Source: Corbicula japonica (Eukaryota > Mollusca > Bivalvia > Venerida > Cyrenidae). Taken from it: a DNA stretch of 64,000 nucleotides. Below the pieces are notes generated by a model. That model did no database searches, was not told the DNA's origin, and saw only the letters and a program-made list of their open reading frames with translations. This document shows, piece by piece, positions 53,901 to 63,897 of this stretch. Each line of letters starts with the position of its first letter. Position 1 is the first letter of the stretch. The stretch spans positions 12,018,396 through 12,082,395 of the forward strand of contig JAZAYU010000009.1 of the NCBI GenBank assembly GCA_038501625.1. Direction: 5' to 3'. The position numbers were made by a program, and so were the translations under genes.

Positions 53901-56900
53901 GGTACTTCAGTTTTAAAATTTGTAATTTCTCTGTCATTATCACATTATATCATTATTAGTAACATTCAACATGAGTTAAGCATACAATTCTTACTAGTTT
54001 CACTTCACATTGTCAAAAAGTATTAGAAAAGTTGCATAATGCAAAGTCTACACACAGAATGACATAAAATTATTGTCTAAACAGGCATTACCCCACCCCC
54101 CATTTTTTCCGACTCCAAATATTCCCTAAATTTTGGTATCACCATATCTAGAATCCTCTTTTGATTGGTAATTCTAGGTTGCCCTTCACTGCTTTTTCCA
54201 TAAACACATCTCCTCCTCTTTTGCATATGGTCCTAATGTGTTGTAGACTTAGTCCGGAGCCTGCAATATTCTCGGCCGAAGGTCTCTTGAAAACACCTTT
54301 GGCCATCAGCATATCTCAAGATTGAATATCAAGGCTTTTTTGTTTGTTGTACAAGATATTGTTGTGCACTGCCTCTGGGCTAAAAGTAAACCCTGTTATG
54401 CTATTAACTTGAGGCAATGTATGTTGAATTAGTCTTCCTAGACTGTCCACATCAGCCATGGCATTGTGCACATCATATCAAATAGTAACACCAAGGACAC
54501 TTTTCACCAAACTCTCCTGCTTCAAGCACTGAGAAATACTTTCCTGAACAAGGCCATAGAATCACAAAATGCCATCACACACTGCATTAACTGCTCTTTT
54601 AGATTGTTTTTCACCAGAGCAGTTATCATCACTGGAAAGTCGAAACGACAACCATCGTGTGCAACTAAACATACATCCTTAAATTTCTGAACCCAGGAAT
54701 ACAGTTGCTGAATACCGGTTTTTATATAAAAAGATTCAACTTCTTTGCCATTTACTGCAATTGATGTTCCATTGGTTGTTATTCATGTAACTCTCTGGGC
54801 TTCTGCTGAAATTGGACAACAGGTTCAATTTGTCACAAGTCTGAAGATTGGTGGCAGCAATCCGAGTGATGTGAGGTATTACTCCACCATGAACTGAAAC
54901 ATGTACAAAAACTATACAGAAACAACTGACTACATTATTAAACATATTTCTTTTAAATAATTATCTTTTTATACATTAATAATATTTGGAAAAAATGGAC
55001 TGAAATGTCATTTATAAGCATTTTGAAGAATAAAAGTTCAATTATTGTAAAATACTATAACACTAATGAAAGTAGAAAGTATTTGATAAAATAATCTTGC
55101 TAAAATATACTAGTACTATTATGTGAAAGATCTTACTCAAATCATTACTCTGCATTGTTTTGAATATCTAGAGCATATATACGCCCTTTAAGAGGTAAGG
55201 TGCATTCCTTTACTTCATTACTTGTATAATTATGAACAAATTTTTTGAATTATGTATAAAACAAAATTTTATGAATTTTTATGATCATGACTTACCATCC
55301 ACAAGGAACGATTAACGGTTGATAGGAAATTGAAACTACATTATGATCTTTCTCTTGATGCAGTGAGTTTGTTCACTTATTTACTGCACAAATTATAATG
55401 GCTGATTTCTAAGCATCAAGGATTCATATCACATGCATGCTTTTTGACATGTGCTGACATAAGGATTTGAACATGGGGCATCCAATACTCAGAGGAGACA
55501 ATCAGCTACCAAGGCCAAACAATTACAATTATAAATAAAAAAGAAAAAACACCTCATTTTCATGGAAAATGCATCTTGGGCTGCGGCTTTAGACAAATCC
55601 TCCAAGAGTCTGATCATTACCTCACCGCAACGAGTCTCCATGTTTTTGAGGTTAGGACTACTTATTGGCCTTAGGTTCAGAGCGGCCAGGACATTGTTGA
55701 CCTTTTCTGCTCCACCGATGGTATCAATCATAGCTGGAATTATAAATTCAGAAAAATAAGACTCATTCAATGACTGCTTTATACTGATTTATTTAAGGTA
55801 GATAAATACAGTGGTCTGATATTGAACTCACAACTTCCCATGTACCGGTATGTATAGCAAATGCTTTACCACTAGGCAACTGCTGTGGTGATTGATTGGT
55901 ATATATCAAATAAATTTAATTGGATTCCATAGTCTACAAGTATAATAAAACAACAAGAAAAAAAGACATGCTGATATTTTAAAAATAAAATTGAGACAAG
56001 AAGTGCTAATATTTTCAAATTCTAGACATAAACATTTAATAATACATGTGTTAACAATATTCTGTACATGTAAAAACACTCTTACCTGCACCGAGTTTTG
56101 TGCTTATGACAAAACATGGCATGCCCTTCTTCTTGATCTTATGGGTTGAACCATATGGTACACGATTTACGTAATTGCAGTCAGGATATTCACATCTGAC
56201 ATAAAAGTAACCAGATCGTCCTTTTATAAGTTCACCCACTAAACAGCTAAAGTCTCGTGTGACAAGGCAACTGGACTCAGGCGGCATTGTTGACACAATG
56301 ACACGACTGCAAATTCGACAAAAGCACGTCAATTTCGACAATCCTCCTGCCGATACAGCATTTTTCAATTCTCGGTGATGTTCTTTCGCTATGTGCATTG
56401 TAATTATGTTCAATAATTGAACATTGTTTGCCAGATTTGCGTTTCCCTTGTGGAAACAAATCGTCCCTGGCGGTCGCGAAAACTCATGACTACAGATTCC
56501 GGAAGTGCAGTTACAACGGTGGGAACAGAGACAGACCAAATAATCCGAACGATCCCGAGGTGTTACGGTGTTTGCCGAAGTTTCAAAAATTTGGCGGGAA
56601 AGCATTACAGTTCGACTACCTTAACATAGGAAATCATGGCTCAAATTTTACCAGACTGGTCTTTCGGTCCGGCAACTTTCCAGACGTCTGGTTTGAAATA
56701 TTAGTTAAAGTTATTTAAACAACATATTTTGCTGAAAAAATTATGATAACAAATAAATTTCATTATGTACTGGCCAATATAAAGACTTCCACAATGTTAG
56801 TACTACATACTGTTTATTATACCGCCTGCCTACAACAGATATTTCCACATCTTTACCCAAGCATGTAAATGATACTTATAATACAAGCACAAAACAACAA

Positions 56901-59900
56901 CAGATATTATAACTATCTACAGCAGATATTAGTTCTATCTACAACAGATATTAATTCTATCTACAACAGATAATAATACTATCTAAAGTACCTGCAGATG
57001 TCAACACTATTAACAACAGATATTAATACTATCTACACCAACATCAATACTACCAACAGCAGAATTTATTACCATCTACAGCAGATACTGATACTATCTA
57101 CAGCAGATATTAAAACAACAATCTTACCAGTCTATTCCCTGGAAATAGTTGTTACCACTGAAGAACTGAACCTCCTCAAAAGTTTCTGTGCTGGGAAGAT
57201 TGCTCCTGATCAATGGATGCATCGACAAGAATGTGTACAGAGCAGTCGTACCTGCAGGAGAAAATCAACATTTTCATCTACTGAGCAAAACTCAAATTTC
57301 AAAATGAAAGTCATCAAGTTATAATCGTTTTATGTTCCATGTAAACAAATGAGCTAAAAATTGACTATGTTTGTTTGTATGTTTGTGGTCTGATTTTTTC
57401 AAATTCTTTTCAATCATGTTCCAAAAGTCACTTTCCTAAAACACATTTTCTGAGTTTTGTGCATGTAATATAAGTATCATTTACATGCTTGTGTAACGAT
57501 GGGGAACTCAGGCCTAAAAGAACTGTTTAGGGGTGGTAAAGAGGCTCTACCAATATCTTTAAAATCATGCAGTTTTCCCAAAAAATTTAATTAATATAAG
57601 GATATTTCTTCCCACTTTGAGGAAAAATACTGCATTATTTTTCCCAAATAATTATTTTTCTCCTAGCATTTAGTGAGGGGAGTTAAATAAATATTGTTAA
57701 AGTTGGTAATGCATGATTAAACAAGCAAATTCGTTGAATTTATATCCCCCGCCGAGTACTGGTTATTACTAACACAACAGCTGAAGTCAGGGCTTTATTT
57801 AGATATTTATTATGGATGGCAAAAAAGGTGAAAAAACTAGAATAATCACTGAAAGTGATTAAATACCCCCACATGTATGCTTGATAATTGAACTGGGAAT
57901 GCTTCGAATCAATGGCATAATGTGCCCCACTTTCAATCCAAAGTGTCTTCTTCACAGTAGCCACATATTCAGCAAGTTTCATCACAATATCTCATTCCTT
58001 CTAAATTTATTGAGCAGAAATGGTTTAAATATGTTAGTAACAGTGGCCTTTATCTAACTTTTATCTAAGAACTGTGTGCCAAACATTGCTTATGAGAAAT
58101 CATCCAGAAACAATTTTTTCTATTTTTAGTAACAGTGACCTTGACCCCATCAGGCCCAATTTCAATACCAAGTTTCGTCTTCACAGACACTACCTATATA
58201 GCAAATTTCATCACAATATCTCATTCTGAACCAAAGTTATTGAGCATACAGTTTATTTTCTATTTTTAGTAACAGTGACCTTGACCCCACAGGCCTTGAA
58301 TCCCAAAAGTCATCTTCACAAAAACCATCAATACACCAAATTTCATTTAAGAATCTCATTCCAAGCTATAGTTACTGAGTGGAAACGAAGTTTTGAAGTT
58401 TAAATAACAGTGACCTTGACCTTGAACCCACAGGCCCCAAAGTCAAACCTAATCTTTATCTTGTCATGTTACATCTGTGTCCCAAAAAATAATTAAATCT
58501 ATGAAGTATTTCATGAGTTATAGTCCAGAAACAATTTTTCTTTTTTAAGTTACAGTGACCTTGACACTGACCCCTCAGGCCCCAAAGTCGAACTCGACCT
58601 GTATCTTCTGATATTACATATATGTACCAAAAAAGGATTTAATCTGTGAAGTTTTTCATGAGTTATTATCTGGAAACCCTTTTTCTATTTTTAGTAATAC
58701 TGACCTTGACATTGACCCCACCAGCCCCAAAGTCGAACTTGACCTGTATCTTGTGATGTTACATCTATTTACCAAACAAGGATTAAATCTGTGAAGTGTT
58801 TCATGAGTTATCATCCGGAAACCATTTTTCTATTTTTAGTAACAGTGACCTTGACACTGATCCCACCAGCCCCAAAATCGAACTTGACCTGTATCTTATG
58901 ATGATATACCTGTGTACCAAAAATTATTTAATTCTGTCAAGCCTTTCATGAGTTATCATCTGGAAACGAAGAATCCGACCGACCGACCGACAGACCGACC
59001 GACCGACCGACAAGCTCACTCCTATATACCCCCTCAAACTTTGTTTGTGGGGGTATAAAAACTTCAGATGGTGAAAAGGGTTGGGCAGCTCACCAGAATA
59101 TAAAAATGAGACAAAAAGTCTTCAAGTTGTTGAAATGAAGAATGCAGTAGTAAAAATATAGTGCTGTATTTAAAAGAAATCTATGCAGAAGTTGCATAGA
59201 AGTAGCATATAAACGAATACTACTCTATATGCATAGTGCATAACTTATCAAAGGCCATAACTCTGTGTTAAACGGTCAGACCAGAACAGGACAACAATAT
59301 GGGCATCTTGTCTTGGTATTGATGGTTTCCATAGATTCCTGCTGAGAAATAGCAAGGAAACAAATACTGCTCTACAAGCAAAATGCATAACTTATCAAAG
59401 GGCTATAACTCTGTGTTAAAGGATCTGACTGAATCAAGATGACAATATGTGCGTCTCCTCTTGGTATTGATGGTTCCCAGAAAGTTTCATTAAAATCCAT
59501 CCAGTAGTTGCAGAGAAATAGCGCGGAAACAAATTCTGCTCTATTTGCATAAGGTATAAGTTATCAAAGGGCAATAACTCTGTGTTAAACAGTCTGACCG
59601 GAACAAGATGACAAAATGGGCATCTCGTCTCAGTATTGATGTTTCCCAGAAAGTTTCATTTCAATCCATCGAGAAGTTGAAAAGAAATAGAGCGGAAACA
59701 AATACTGCTCTATTATGCATAAGTCATCAAAGGGCTATAACTCTGTGTTAAACAGTCTGACTGGAACAAGACAACAATATACACATCTCTTCTTGGTATT
59801 GATGGTTCTCAGAAAGATTAATTGAAATCCATCCAGTAGTTGCAGAGAAATAGAGGAAAAGAATACTGTTCTATAATATGCATAATGCATAAGCTATCAA

Positions 59901-62900
59901 AGGGCCATAACTGTGTTAAATAGTCTGACAGGAACAACAGGATGATATGCACATTTCCTCTTGGTATAGATGGTTTCAAGAAAGTTTCATTGAAATCCAT
60001 CCAAAAGTTGCAGAGAAATAGCGCGGAAATAAATACTGCTATATATGCATAATGCATAAGTTATCAAAGGGCAATAACTCTGTGTTAAACAGTCTGACTG
60101 GAACAAGACCATGACATGCGCATCTCTTCTTGGTATTGATGTTTTCCAGAAAGTTTCATTGAAATCCATTCAGTAGTTGCAGAGCAATAGCATGGAAATG
60201 AATACTGCTATATATGCATAATGCATAAGTTATCAAAGGGCCATAACTCTGTGTTCAACAGTCTTCGGCGGGGGATAATAATCTTAATTAACTAAATATC
60301 AGTGAATAATACTGGTATAACTATACTACTAACATAAGTTAATAAAAGCTGTCTTTGTCTTACCCGTTTTCTGAGGTCCAATGACCAAGAACTTTGGCCA
60401 TTTGTCACAGGTTTTATTGGGAGACCAGATTTCCAGATGTTTATCATGATCACATGGATTCTGAAACAGAAATAGTAATCTTTATTAATGGTATATAATT
60501 AGGTAAATTGTTAATTTATACATTTACATGGTAATTTATTCCATTTTTAATTAATTGTTATCTAATTTACATATAAATAAAACCCACCAATGTTGATGAA
60601 AACCTCAATCAAATTAAGAAGGAAATTTACAGACAACTTACCTTCCATATTGGATTCTGTTCCTCAGGAAACATATGGAAATATCTGATGGCACTGTCCA
60701 TGGGAGATTCCTGCCTCAGTTTGAGATTGGTCCAACATTGTACAAACTTGATCACACTCTCAAACGTGTAAAGTGCTAGTCTATCATTTCCATAGTTAGA
60801 CAGATGTGTCATAAATATGTTTAACTGAAATAACAAGTGTAATCTTTCATTGTTTAAGAAAGCTAAAATAAACATCACCAGCAAAAGAGAGTCATGGTAC
60901 CAGTAATTCAAATCGATATGTGGTAAAATAAACCTACTGTGGTATCTTTTTATTTTGCGTACACTTACCTTGAGAATGGAAGCTGCATAAAAAACATTTT
61001 CATTAACAAACAATTCATAAAATACGCTATTGTAAGGCGAAATCTGGATTCCGGCCCCAAGATCATAAAAACAAACTAAAGACAAGTCTCAAATCTAAAG
61101 CATATGACTTGTTAATATGGATACTTGTATTCATTTCAGCAATCATATGCTCGAGATTTGAGACGAGTCTCCAAACTCAGTTTATCATCTTGTTCCCGGA
61201 TCTTGAAGAACAAGCATGAGTGACATAAGCCTCTTTTCAGGTTAATCCTTTCCTCCATAGATACACCTTTATTGTGTGAGGGACTAGTTTGGATCCAGAT
61301 CAGCCGGCACGTCCGTGCCGTCTGATCAGGATCTAAACTGTTCGCTTTTTGATTCATTAGGTTATTTCTTACCAAAATGTGACCAGTGCAGATCCTGATC
61401 AGACGACATTGATGTGTCGGCTGATCTGATCACTGGCACTCAATGAAACAAGAAATATATTCCCGTAAGTGACCAGTCGAGTCCTTATGGAATTCAGCTT
61501 GTACTGTCATGCTCATTTACATTTCATAGTGAAAAATATTTCTTACTGGATTGTACAGGAAGTTTTTGAAGAGTTCTCCCCCATGAATACTCCTCTCCAG
61601 TCGTTTAGGCCCTCCTGGGTACAAGTGAAGGTATATTGTGTGTGTGAACAATCCACAAGTCTGCCGAGGTAACACCTGCACAAACGCAACAAACATGTCT
61701 TTAGAAATGTACATTGCTAAACAATTAAAACATATTTCATTAAAAGAGACTGAACAAATAATAAAGAGATTAATGGGGAATATGGTTGTCTGGCATTTTT
61801 AAGAGGAAACTCAACACGTTAAACTATTTATGGTGCAAACAGTATAAATAAGACTGCTCAAGAGGTTTCAAAATCTAAGACTTAGACAGAACCACTGTAA
61901 CCCAATTTTAATACTGGGATTTAATTTATATTCTTAAACTACACACTGTCAGATGAAAAACTCCTATTCTTTGTTGATTTTATCTCTGCTTTTGATAAAT
62001 AAGTTTTTCATACCCTGAAGAATGCAAAACAAAAATTGATTCAGTCCTTAACAGAAAAATTGGAATATCCTTTTCAAACTTTAATATCTTTTTTTAATAC
62101 ACTTTAAAAAACATATTTGTCCAAGAAAATCCTGTTTATTATTTGCTATTACCAGCATACAGAAAAAGAACCAAACACCATGCAATCTAAAATGTACTTT
62201 TACCCTTTCACTGTCATAAGGACAGCATATGCCGTCCCTATTATTTTCGGGGGTTTCTATGCTGACGTAGGCAGATCATTGAAATATTGACCAATAATCT
62301 TATTGCTTTGGTTTTCACATGTAAATATAGTAATTACGTCGATATATCTATAAATAACCAGCCTCATTCTGACCTCGGTATTGGTAAATATAGAATATAT
62401 ATATAGAAACAGCAAAAGCCATCCATACGGCAAATCCACAAATGTACATGTTGGAAATATTATGACAATCAAATCTGAGCAACTTATTCAATTCTCATGC
62501 AGAAATATATAGGTTTTGTTGGGATATCTTGAAAAATAAAAAAGTTATTCATAAAATTTATAACGCACTGTAATTTCTTAGAAAACCCTCTGGCAAATAG
62601 GTGAGCAATTAATCAATAACCCTCTGGCAGCGAAAGGGTTAATGGCATACCATGATCCCACTGTGCAAAAATCCCCTGTGACCCCAGCTGGGGTACAGTC
62701 GGGGATACTCCTCTGTGCTGGTCACCCTGATATCCCAGATTTGCTTCCAGGCTGTATACAGCGGCTCGTGTACCGGGAACACACCAGAGTGGTGAGGTGC
62801 AACAGCATACTGGTGTAGTACGGGTATACCATGTTCCTAGCAACAGAAATATGTCATTATGTAGACTAGATATTTCATGAATATCAAGATTCTAAAAAGA

Positions 62901-63508
62901 AATTATTAACTGTAAATTGTTGATAAATATCCCAAGAGATTATCTAAGCAGGATTAATTTTGATCTACATTACAAAAATGTATAGAAAAAACTACTCAGA
63001 TGATGAGCCAAAAATGTTGAAATCTTAGCTTAGGGAAAGTACTGCTCAATGACATCACAAAATTACTTAAACAACATGACATTTAACATAAAAAATATTA
63101 CAATAAAAATGCTTCTTTTGGCCAACAGAAAATCACCTAATTCATTACCATGCAATTCCACAAATAAATTCACTAATTATTTTTTGCGACTGTAGTTTAC
63201 TATCAACAGTCAGAGTGAGAGCACATGAACAAGCTTTATGTCATAACACTTAAAACAGGGAACCAGATCTTATTTTATGACAGCTGACGAGTCAGAATTG
63301 ATCTTATCCCAAAACTGACCAATCACCAGCTGAAGTAAGAAAACAGGACTCTTAGAGTAGTCTTACAGGGGTAATATTTGATATTTCTGACTTACTTTAG
63401 CAAACTGATAGTTGAGGCTCATACTTTTAAGAAGTTCATCTTCTGTAAACTTATGAGGTTGTTCATGACGCCACATGTGCGGAAACCAGTGAAAATGATC
63501 CTTGTACT
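47747..63508 (-). CDS. NDST1: Heparan sulfate N-deacetylase/N-sulfotransferase (NDST), last ten exons
   Basis: A Golgi type II membrane enzyme that removes acetyl from GlcNAc in nascent heparan sulfate and adds sulfate from PAPS to the free amine. Ten GT-AG exons join in frame into 1,508 nt (502 residues here). In order they give the N-deacetylase part ([49 protein letters not shown]) and the sulfotransferase part. The latter has GPQKTGTTALY (PAPS-binding loop with catalytic Lys), FEEVQFF (the catalytic-Glu position of NDST1), AYSWYQH (3'-phosphate region) and FYCQV...RCLG with KGRQY (disulfide Cys pair and PAPS-contact Lys). The start, signal anchor and first half of the deacetylase domain lie right of the window. 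The symbol marks the family; the exact paralogue is unresolved. Transcribed towards ACSL. Confidence 0.95.
48390..48499 (-). CDS. NDST1: NDST exon
   Basis: Thirty-six codons plus two bases, [20 protein letters not shown] to [15 protein letters not shown]. Confidence 0.95.
48527..48668. mobile_element. Palindromic MITE (family P), full copy
   Basis: ATTATAAAACTGAGATTTGA at the left and TTTTGTTTTATGATCTTGGG at the right. It starts 28 bp upstream (NDST sense) of the exon at 48390-48499. Confidence 0.86.
48669..49889. other. NDST intron without recognised feature
   Basis: AT-rich; no repeat family of this window and no coding signal recognised. Confidence 0.4.
49890..50060 (-). CDS. NDST1: NDST exon
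   Basis: Fifty-seven codons, [20 protein letters not shown] to DYFPSRQ, continuing the SWYQH.RAH.DP motif from the previous exon. Confidence 0.95.
50578..52189 (-). mobile_element. Array-bearing hairpin element (family C, Helentron/HINE-like)
   Basis: Read on the - strand: TTATTATCCCCGCGCCAAAG with GGCGAGGGGGATA forms a 5' hairpin; a CCGTCCG-type microsatellite follows (+ strand 52109-52145), then a tandem array. The 3' end is the hairpin CCATGTGCAACATGG plus CTCTTGTG. The 3' hairpin followed by CTCTTGT is the same terminal plan as family A. Confidence 0.75.
50616..52108 (-). repeat. ~156 bp tandem array, about ten units
   Basis: GAGTTATGCTCCGGAC-type anchors lie at 50682, 50841, 50995, 51151, 51306, 51462, 51618, 51774, 51930 and 52085, mostly 154-156 bp apart (first step 159). 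Confidence 0.93.
52381..52555 (-). CDS. NDST1: NDST exon
   Basis: One base plus 58 codons: [10 protein letters not shown]..., [19 protein letters not shown], ending [14 protein letters not shown]. Confidence 0.96.
52623..52864. mobile_element. TTAA MITE (family T), full copy
   Basis: TTAACCCTTTCCTTGACATA at the left and ACAGGAAAGGGTTAA at the right, with both hairpins. It lies 68 bp upstream of the NDST exon in transcript sense. Confidence 0.88.
52870..54100. other. NDST intron, mostly featureless
   Basis: Apart from a weak family T fragment at about 52860-52945 (GTCTGGATTGAATCTACA..), only AT-rich sequence with TCTGTCAGAC-type short repeats near 53250-53370. Confidence 0.4.
54110..54905 (-). 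pseudogene. Decayed DEDDh (DnaQ-like) exonuclease
   Basis: One reading frame, with one local frame change near 54580, shows exonuclease motifs: [14 protein letters not shown] (Exo II, Asp in FD) and [20 protein letters not shown] (Exo III, His and Asp). The first catalytic motif (Exo I) would lie in an upstream exon that I could not place. The frame is broken by three TGA codons (in the contexts VT-TGA-ITT, VTI-TGA-YD and IQS-TGA-DML) and by the shift. An acceptor-like TGTACATGTTTCAG precedes it. Similar domains occur in PML-type exonucleases and in invertebrate transposon-derived proteins. It follows the Mutator-like fragment on the same strand and may have belonged to the same element or gene. 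Confidence 0.68.
55553..56605 (-). CDS. Mutator-like transposase fragment, two exons
   Basis: Exon 1 (56605-56086) opens at ATG and runs 173 codons; exon 2 (55733-55553) joins across a split Ala codon and gives 59 full codons. The joined protein shows a Cys-rich segment and then [40 protein letters not shown] and [20 protein letters not shown]. This matches the pattern of the Mutator-like transposase domain found in many invertebrate proteins (C..C..N, then GAG...VNN.LA.L..P.IS...LK). The DDE catalytic part is not seen downstream; the third exon, if any, was not found. Inside an NDST intron, same strand. Either a captured transposase-derived gene or a dying element. Confidence 0.6.
57128..57251 (-). 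CDS. NDST1: NDST exon
   Basis: Begins [20 protein letters not shown] and includes [19 protein letters not shown]. Both end codons are split. Confidence 0.96.
57741..57760. repeat. Inverted terminal match to the 60264-60283 end
   Basis: ATATCCCCCGCCGAGTACTG here is the inverted counterpart of TCTTCGGCGGGGGATAATAA near 60264. The two may be the ends of one composite element of about 2.5 kb. Confidence 0.5.
57960..59060 (-). mobile_element. Array-bearing hairpin element (family D)
   Basis: Read on the - strand it starts TTTTTATACCCCCACAAACA with a pairing arm GTTTGAGGGGGTATA, then a TCGGTCGG microsatellite ((GACC)n at + 58976-59011), then an array. Anchors AACAGTGACC at 58131, 58271, 58406, 58551, 58696 and 58841 give steps of 140, 135, 145, 145 and 145. 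The other end is not clear. Confidence 0.68.
59200..60283 (-). repeat. ~148-169 bp tandem array (family E), about seven units
   Basis: ATAACTCTGTGTTAAAC-type anchors lie near 59261, 59409, 59578, 59741, 59911, 60078 and 60247. The right end CGGCGGGGGATAATAAT resembles the family C end GGCGCGGGGATAATAAT. Confidence 0.85.
60364..60460 (-). CDS. NDST1: NDST exon (PAPS-binding loop)
   Basis: Thirty-two codons plus one base, NPCDHDKH... to [11 protein letters not shown]: start of the sulfotransferase domain with the catalytic Lys. Confidence 0.96.
60642..60824 (-). CDS. NDST1: NDST exon
   Basis: Sixty-one codons beginning [20 protein letters not shown], the most conserved deacetylase block, ending QNPIWK. 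Confidence 0.96.
61052..61196. mobile_element. Palindromic MITE (family P), diverged full copy
   Basis: GGCCCCAAGATCATAAAAAC at the left and AACTCAGTTTATCATCTTG at the right; the central arms are more diverged than in other copies. Confidence 0.78.
61242..61440. mobile_element. TTAA MITE (family T), right end missing
   Basis: TTAATCCTTTCCTCCATAGA at the left, both hairpins present, broken after GCTGATCTGATCACTGGC. Confidence 0.78.
61547..61675 (-). CDS. NDST1: NDST exon
   Basis: Forty-three codons from [15 protein letters not shown] to [12 protein letters not shown]. Contains the conserved Cys in [10 protein letters not shown] that is linked to N-deacetylase activity in mammalian NDST1 (from memory of the literature). 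Confidence 0.96.
61690..62640. other. NDST intron without recognised feature
   Basis: AT-rich sequence. AACCCTCTGGCA occurs twice at about 62583 and 62619, flanking a short AT stretch. No gene or known repeat. Confidence 0.4.
62651..62836 (-). CDS. NDST1: NDST exon
   Basis: Sixty-two codons, [20 protein letters not shown] onwards to GFLHSGIM, including [12 protein letters not shown]. Very strong match to the NDST N-deacetylase region. Phase 0 at both ends. Confidence 0.96.
62840..63395. other. NDST intron without recognised feature
   Basis: No coding signal, no member of the repeat families above. Confidence 0.4.
63396..63508 (-). CDS. NDST1: NDST exon (first in window)
   Basis: Two bases, then 37 codons. 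Contains [17 protein letters not shown], the deacetylase-domain block FPHMW.H.QPH.F. The 5' neighbour is outside the window. Confidence 0.93.
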
Positions 63509-63655
63509 CTACAAAGAAATATAGAGTTATATATTACTATAAGCCAATATTAAGTTATATTCTACAAACCAAATTAATATTGAGTTATATAAATATTTTA
63601 TCCCAAAGTTTTTAATCCAATATTATTTTAAAGCATATTTGATACCGAGGTGCAT

Positions 63656-63897
63656 TATAACCCTTTCTCCATAGATACTCCTTTATTGCGTAGGTAAACA
63701 GTTTAGAACCAGATCAGCCAGCACATCTGTGCCATCTGATCAGGATCTAAACTGTTTGATTTTTTATTCATTAGGTTATTTCTGACCAAAATGCAACCAG
63801 TGCAGATCCTGATCAGAGGACATGGATGTGCCAGCTGATCTGGATCTAAACTGGTCGCACATGCATAAAAATGCATATTTATGGAGGAAAGGGTTAA
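63656..63897. mobile_element. TTAA MITE (family T), nearly full copy
   Basis: Left end TATAACCCTTTCTCCATAGA (TTAA changed), right end TATGGAGGAAAGGGTTAA, with both hairpins. Confidence 0.85.

Noticed and set aside
56428..56718. + strand frame of 96 codons opposite the Mutator-like exon
   Set aside because: Antisense to an exon with recognisable domain motifs and splice continuity; no family match seen for the + frame.
60627..61085. Single long - strand frame of 152 codons as one exon
   Set aside because: Only 60642-60824 matches NDST; the upstream part is intron read through the acceptor at 60825.
62613..62843. - strand frame of 76 codons rich in Cys and Gly
   Set aside because: Out-of-frame reading of the NDST exon at 62651-62836, whose true frame matches the enzyme.
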